From positions 124,001 to 188,000 of the forward strand of contig NZ_JBFCVL010000006.1 in the NCBI RefSeq assembly GCF_040712075.1: 64,000 nucleotides of DNA, written 5' to 3'. The stretch comes from Fodinicurvata sp. EGI_FJ10296. Its GTDB lineage: Bacteria; Pseudomonadota; Alphaproteobacteria; DSM-16000; Inquilinaceae. The translations under genes were made by a program, and so were the position numbers. Positions 59,927 through 64,000 of this stretch are shown here, piece by piece. Position 1 is the stretch's first letter, and the number at the start of each line of letters is the position of its first letter. Below the pieces are notes generated by a model. The model did not search any database and was not told the origin of the DNA. It was given only the letters and a program-made list of their open reading frames with translations.

Positions 59927-61411
59927 TCAGCGTCCCCCCGAGTGTGAGCGGAGGCCGCTGCCGGTGTTCGCGTCCGTTCCCAGTGCCCGAAGCGCCTGAA
60001 CGATCGTTGCCATGCGCGCGCCCAGCGAACCCTTGACCATGACGATGTCGCCGGGGCGAATGGCCGCCGCCACGATCGGCGCCAGGCTGGCGCTGTCCTT
60101 CGCATGCCCGCCGCGCATCGGCTCGGGCAGGGCTTCGGAAATGTGGGCCGCCATGGGACCGGCGGTGAAGACGAGATCGACGGCGGCGTCGATGGCCGCC
60201 GGCGCCAGATCCCGGTGCAGGTCGGCCGACGACGGCCCCAGTTCGAGCATATCGCCCAGGATCGCGATGCGCCGCGCACCGGGCTTTGGCGTCTGTGCGC
60301 CCAGAACCTTGAGGGCCGCGGCGACGGCCACGGGGCTGGCATTGTAGCTTTCGTCGATCAGGTCGAAGGTATCCGCACCGCCGCCCGGTGTGTCCGCGGC
60401 GAGCGCGAGGGTCTCGCGGCGTCCGCGCCCGGCCGGTACGGACAGGCTTTTCAGGCTCTCGACCGCCCGCTCCAACGAAGCGCCCATCACCTGTGCCGCC
60501 AGCAGCACGCCCAGCGTATTCACGACCCAGTGATATCCGGGTACCGGCAATGTGTACCGAACCGGGTTGCCGAGAATCTCGGCTTCGACGTCCGATCCGT
60601 CGGCGCCGAGTGTGTAGGAAATCAGACGCGCATCACTGGCCGGATCGGCGCCGAAGCTGAGGACGCGGGTCAGGCCCTGGGTTCGTGCGTGCGCAAGCAG
60701 CCGAGGGAAATGAGGGTTGTCACGAGGCAGCACGGCCGCGCCCGACGGTCCCATGCCGGTAAAGATTTCGGCCTTGGCGTCGGCGATGCCCTCGACCGAA
60801 GCGAAATGCTCCAGATGGACGGCGTCGACCGACGAGATCAGGGCGAGATGGGGCTTGATCTGGGCCGAAAGCGGAGCGATCTCGCCAGCATGGTTCATCC
60901 CGACCTCGAACACGCCGAACCGGCTCGCCGAAGGCAGCCGCGCCAGACTGAGCGGAACGCCGAAGTGGTTGTTCAGGTTCCCGATCGTCGCGGTGGTCGG
61001 CGCCTGATCGGCCAGAACCTGACGCAGCGCTTCCTTGGTGCCGGTCTTGCCCACCGATCCGGTGATCGCGGCGATGCGTGCGGTCGACCTCAACCGGGCG
61101 AAACTGCCCAGTGCGACCAGTGCTTCCGTCGTGTCGGCAACGCTCAGCAACGGTGCGTCCGGCCCGGCGCCCGGAATGGGGCGGGAAACGACAGCCGCGG
61201 CCGCGCCGGCCTTCAATGCCGCATCGACGAACCGGTGGCCGTCAGTCTGCTCGCCTGCCAGGGCGACGAAAAGGTCGCCCGGCTTTACCGCGCGGCTGTC
61301 GATGCTCACGCCATGCGCTGTCCAGCGGGCGCCGCTGCCGACCGGCAAGGCACCGTCGGTGGCGGCGGCTGCTTCTTCGGAGGTCCAGAGCGGCAGATCG
61401 GATCGCGTCAT
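59927..61411 (-). CDS. murF: UDP-MurNAc-tripeptide--D-Ala-D-Ala ligase MurF
   Basis: 494 aa. Adds the D-Ala-D-Ala dipeptide. ATP loop AAITGSVGKTGTKEAL, then VFEVGMNHAGEIAPLS and the C-terminal-domain hallmark DLIDESYNASP. Start overlaps murE by four bases. A C-terminal tail rich in Gly/Ser is not conserved in the family. Confidence 0.96.
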   Translation of the reverse strand: MTRSDLPLWTSEEAAAATDGALPVGSGARWTAHGVSIDSRAVKPGDLFVALAGEQTDGHRFVDAALKAGAAAAVVSRPIPGAGPDAPLLSVADTTEALVALGSFARLRSTARIAAITGSVGKTGTKEALRQVLADQAPTTATIGNLNNHFGVPLSLARLPSASRFGVFEVGMNHAGEIAPLSAQIKPHLALISSVDAVHLEHFASVEGIADAKAEIFTGMGPSGAAVLPRDNPHFPRLLAHARTQGLTRVLSFGADPASDARLISYTLGADGSDVEAEILGNPVRYTLPVPGYHWVVNTLGVLLAAQVMGASLERAVESLKSLSVPAGRGRRETLALAADTPGGGADTFDLIDESYNASPVAVAAALKVLGAQTPKPGARRIAILGDMLELGPSSADLHRDLAPAAIDAAVDLVFTAGPMAAHISEALPEPMRGGHAKDSASLAPIVAAAIRPGDIVMVKGSLGARMATIVQALRALGTDANTGSGLRSHSGGR

Positions 61412-62886
61412 TGCCCTGCCTCCGCAGTCAGTCGTGAAATGACGCCTGCGGCGACCTGAACGTCGTCAAAGGGGCGAATTTCGTTGCCCACGATCTGGCC
61501 GGTCTCGTGCCCCTTGCCGGCGATGACCAGAACGTCGCCCCGTTCCAGCGAAATGATCGCCCGTTCGATAGCGGCACGCCGGTCGCCGATCTCCACCGCG
61601 CCCGGGGCCGCTGCAAGAATGGCAGCGCGGATGGTGGCCGGATCTTCACTGCGCGGATTGTCGTCGGTGACGTACACGATATCGGCCAGCTCAGTGGCGA
61701 GTTTGCCCATCAGCGGCCGCTTCGTGCGGTCGCGGTCGCCACCGCAGCCGAAAACGACGACCAACCGTCCGGCCGATCCGGCACCGACATGCGGACGCAC
61801 GGCCGTCAGTACCGTTTCCAGCGCATCCGGCGTATGCGCGAAGTCGACCACTACCGGGGCGCCGCCGGGATGGCATCCAACCCGTTCCATACGCCCGTGA
61901 ACACCTGTCAGGCGCGAGACAGCCGCAAGGACGTCATCGGGGTCGTTCCCGCCGGCGATCGCCAGACCGGCGGCGCACAGCGCGTTTTCGGCCTGAAACG
62001 CGCCCATCAGAGGCAACTCGATGGCGACGGCGGGTCGGCCGTCATAGGTCACCGAAAGGCTGAGGCCATCGCCCCTGGGCGTCAGATCGGCGAGCCGCAG
62101 CGCCGCGGCGGCGCGGCCATAGTCGATGACCCGGCGACCGGCGCGTGCGCAGGCGTCGGCAAGAATACCGAATTCCGGAACATCGGCGTTCAGGACCGCC
62201 GTTCCCTCGGGCAGCAGGACGTCGGTGAACAACCGCATCTTGGCCGCGAGATACGCCTCCATTGTCCCGTGATAGTCGAGATGATCGTGGCTGAGGTTGG
62301 TGAAGGCCGCCGCAGTCACCCGCAGACCGTCGAGCCTGTACTGATCAAGGCCGTGGCTGGAGGCTTCCAGCGCCAGATGCGTGATGCCGTCGTCGGCCAG
62401 TTCAGCCAGATCGGCATGAAGCGCGACCGGATCCGGCGTCGTCATGGCGCCGGCGACGGTCCGGCCGTCGCGGACCAGCCCGAGCGTTCCCAGCGACGCG
62501 CTGCGGTGGCCAAGCGTTTCCCATATCTGCCGCGTGAAGCTGGCGACCGACGTCTTGCCGTTGGTGCCGGTCACGGCGGCGATGGTGGCCGGCTGGCGAT
62601 TGTAGAACGCAGCGGCCATGAGCGCGAATCGGCGGCGCGGCGCCGGATCCTCGATCGTCGTGACAGTGGCGAGTCTTGCCTCGATATCCGGGGCAAGGGT
62701 GCTGCCTTCGGGCAGAAGAATAGCGCTGGCGCCGTTTGTCAGCGCATCGCCGATAAAGGCGCGGCCATCCGCCCGGCTCCCGGGCAGGGCGGCGAACAGG
62801 AAACCGGGACGCACGAGACGGCTGTCGGCGGTCAACCCCGAAAGGCCCGCCGGCAGTCCGCCGTCCGCTTCCCTGTTTGCTGTCAT
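61408..62886 (-). CDS. murE: UDP-MurNAc-L-Ala-D-Glu--meso-diaminopimelate ligase MurE
   Basis: 492 aa from the ATG at 62886, chosen because AGGAG stands eight bases upstream. The ATG at 62922 overlaps the ftsI stop as TGATG and cannot be excluded. The ATP loop is VTGTNGKTSVASF. The DNPR motif in TDDNPRSEDP selects meso-diaminopimelate over lysine, so the wall is of the usual Gram-negative type. Confidence 0.95.
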   Translation of the reverse strand: MTANREADGGLPAGLSGLTADSRLVRPGFLFAALPGSRADGRAFIGDALTNGASAILLPEGSTLAPDIEARLATVTTIEDPAPRRRFALMAAAFYNRQPATIAAVTGTNGKTSVASFTRQIWETLGHRSASLGTLGLVRDGRTVAGAMTTPDPVALHADLAELADDGITHLALEASSHGLDQYRLDGLRVTAAAFTNLSHDHLDYHGTMEAYLAAKMRLFTDVLLPEGTAVLNADVPEFGILADACARAGRRVIDYGRAAAALRLADLTPRGDGLSLSVTYDGRPAVAIELPLMGAFQAENALCAAGLAIAGGNDPDDVLAAVSRLTGVHGRMERVGCHPGGAPVVVDFAHTPDALETVLTAVRPHVGAGSAGRLVVVFGCGGDRDRTKRPLMGKLATELADIVYVTDDNPRSEDPATIRAAILAAAPGAVEIGDRRAAIERAIISLERGDVLVIAGKGHETGQIVGNEIRPFDDVQVAAGVISRLTAEAGQ

Positions 62887-62921
62887 AGCCGTATCTCCTG
62901 CCATCCGGATCGCATCCCGCA

Positions 62922-64000
62922 TCAGTTGGTGAAAGCCGCCAGTTGACCCTCGGCCTGCTCTTCGAGGTTCGGTGCGTTGTCCAGTTCCAGCGCGTTCAGT
63001 ATCGCCGGGTCCTCGGGGTCTTCCGGCCGCAGGCCCACCATGGGCCCCATTTGGGCGACAATGCGGCCGACCAGCGGAGCCGCCGTCCAGCCGCCGGTCG
63101 CATAGCCATAGGTGCGCTCCAGTCCCTGCGGCTCGTCGAGCATGGCAAAGACGACGTAGCGCGGGTCGTGCATCGGAAAGGCCGAGACGAACGACGACAG
63201 CCGTGCGTTCGCCGAGTATCCGCCGCCGCCTGTCTTCTGTGCGGTGCCGGTCTTGCCGCCGACGAAATAGCCGGGGACATCGGCATTGCCGCCGGTGCCA
63301 TCGGCGACCACCAGCCGCAGCAGACGGCGCATCTGTTCCGATGTCCGCTGCGACAGAACACGTTCGCCCTCCGGGTAGTCCTCGGGGTCGCGTCGGATCA
63401 GCGTCGGCTCGACCATGATGCCGTCATTGACGACTGCGGCGACGGCCGTGGCCAGTTGCAGCGGGCTGACGGAAATGCCGTGCCCGAACGAGATGGTCAT
63501 CATGTTGACGTCGCGCCAGCGGCTCGGCGCAATCGGTGAGCCGACTTCCGGCAGATCGAAGCGTGGCGTCGTCGTCAGGCCGAGCCGGTGCAGGAACTCC
63601 TGCTGATAGGCGCTGCCGACATCCATGGCCATGCGGGCCGAGCCGATATTCGAGGAAAAGGTGAAAACCTCCGGCGTGGTCAGCCAGCGATCCTCACCAT
63701 GAAAATCGTTGATCGTGAAACGGCCGATGCGGATCGGATCGGACGCATCGTAGCCGCTGGTCATGGTCGCGACGCCGGATTCCAGTGCCATGGCGGTGTT
63801 AAAGATCTTGAACGTCGACCCCATCTCGTAGACGCCCAGAGTATTGCGGTTGAAAATCTGTTCGTCGGTCGCGTTGCCCCGGTCGTGGGGGTCGAAATCG
63901 GGCAGCGACACCATCGACACGATTTCGCCGGACCGGATGTCCATGACCATTGCCGCACCCCCGATGGCGCGGAAATCCTCGATGCTGGCGTGCAATTCGT
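62922..64000 (-). CDS. ftsI: Peptidoglycan transpeptidase FtsI (PBP3), partial
   Basis: The C-terminal 359 residues or so are present; the 5' part lies beyond the right edge. The three transpeptidase motifs are in order: SxxK in EMGSTFKIFN, SxN in FSSNIGSA and KTG in GGKTGTAQK. The reading frame stays open to the window end without a start codon needed. It crosslinks septal peptidoglycan in partnership with FtsW. Its stop overlaps or abuts murE. Confidence 0.95.
   Translation of the reverse strand, partial: ELHASIEDFRAIGGAAMVMDIRSGEIVSMVSLPDFDPHDRGNATDEQIFNRNTLGVYEMGSTFKIFNTAMALESGVATMTSGYDASDPIRIGRFTINDFHGEDRWLTTPEVFTFSSNIGSARMAMDVGSAYQQEFLHRLGLTTTPRFDLPEVGSPIAPSRWRDVNMMTISFGHGISVSPLQLATAVAAVVNDGIMVEPTLIRRDPEDYPEGERVLSQRTSEQMRRLLRLVVADGTGGNADVPGYFVGGKTGTAQKTGGGGYSANARLSSFVSAFPMHDPRYVVFAMLDEPQGLERTYGYATGGWTAAPLVGRIVAQMGPMVGLRPEDPEDPAILNALELDNAPNLEEQAEGQLAAFTN

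Overview
The window is a GC-rich (clearly above 60% by eye), gene-dense bacterial chromosome segment. The dcw gene order, the lpxC-bamD-recN-ligA run behind ftsZ, and the abundance of TRAP transporters point to an alphaproteobacterium, probably Rhodospirillales-like. That placement is inference from gene content only. No rRNA, tRNA, CRISPR array, insertion sequence or prophage was seen.

Layout. (1) About 0-8.7 kb, minus strand: a histidine-utilisation operon, hutU-hutH-(soluble PAS/GAF histidine kinase)-hutF, followed by an OpuC/ProVW-type ABC transporter (TTG-start permease, then ATPase with CBS domains). hutF implies the five-step route through N-formylglutamate. hutI and hutG are not in the window. 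The repressor gene hutC lies about 11 kb away (19.6-20.4 kb), and a HutC-like half-palindrome sits just upstream of hutU. (2) 8.9-11.3 kb: a MazE/MazF-type toxin-antitoxin pair and a lipase-like hydrolase. (3) 11.4-14.1 kb: a PhnD-PhnC-PhnE phosphate/phosphonate ABC operon with a perfect 30-bp palindrome after phnD. (4) 14.2-19.5 kb: a membrane c-di-GMP phosphodiesterase, a chemoreceptor and a luciferase-like monooxygenase. (5) 19.6-22.5 kb: hutC, a DAO-family oxidase and a ParD/ParE module with its own operator.

(6) 22.6-33.7 kb is the most interesting metabolic block. A minus-strand operon (TAXI-type TRAP binding protein, fused TRAP permease, gamma-glutamyltransferase, D-2-hydroxyacid dehydrogenase) diverges from an XRE-cupin regulator across a perfect inverted repeat. 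On the plus strand follow a phosphoribosyltransferase, dgcN and dgcA (D-glutamate N-acetyltransferase and N-acetyl-D-glutamate racemase) and a secreted TAP-like peptidase. This reads as uptake and catabolism of gamma-glutamyl compounds and D-glutamate. (7) 33.7-41.6 kb: adenine deaminase, a three-gene DctPQM TRAP operon with an operator-like inverted repeat and an intercistronic hairpin, an SDR epimerase, a secreted alpha/beta hydrolase and a membrane AraC regulator whose 3' end overlaps the hydrolase.

(8) 41.7-64 kb, all minus strand: ftsI(partial)-murE-murF-mraY-murD-ftsW-murG-murC-ddl-ftsQ-ftsA-ftsZ, then lpxC, bamD, recN and ligA. From ftsI to ftsQ genes overlap by 1-4 bases (ATGA/TGATG) or are separated by a few bases, which implies translational coupling. 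murB is missing from its usual place between murC and ddl. The 0.75-kb ftsZ-lpxC gap holds no convincing gene but has two sets of mutually exclusive hairpins.
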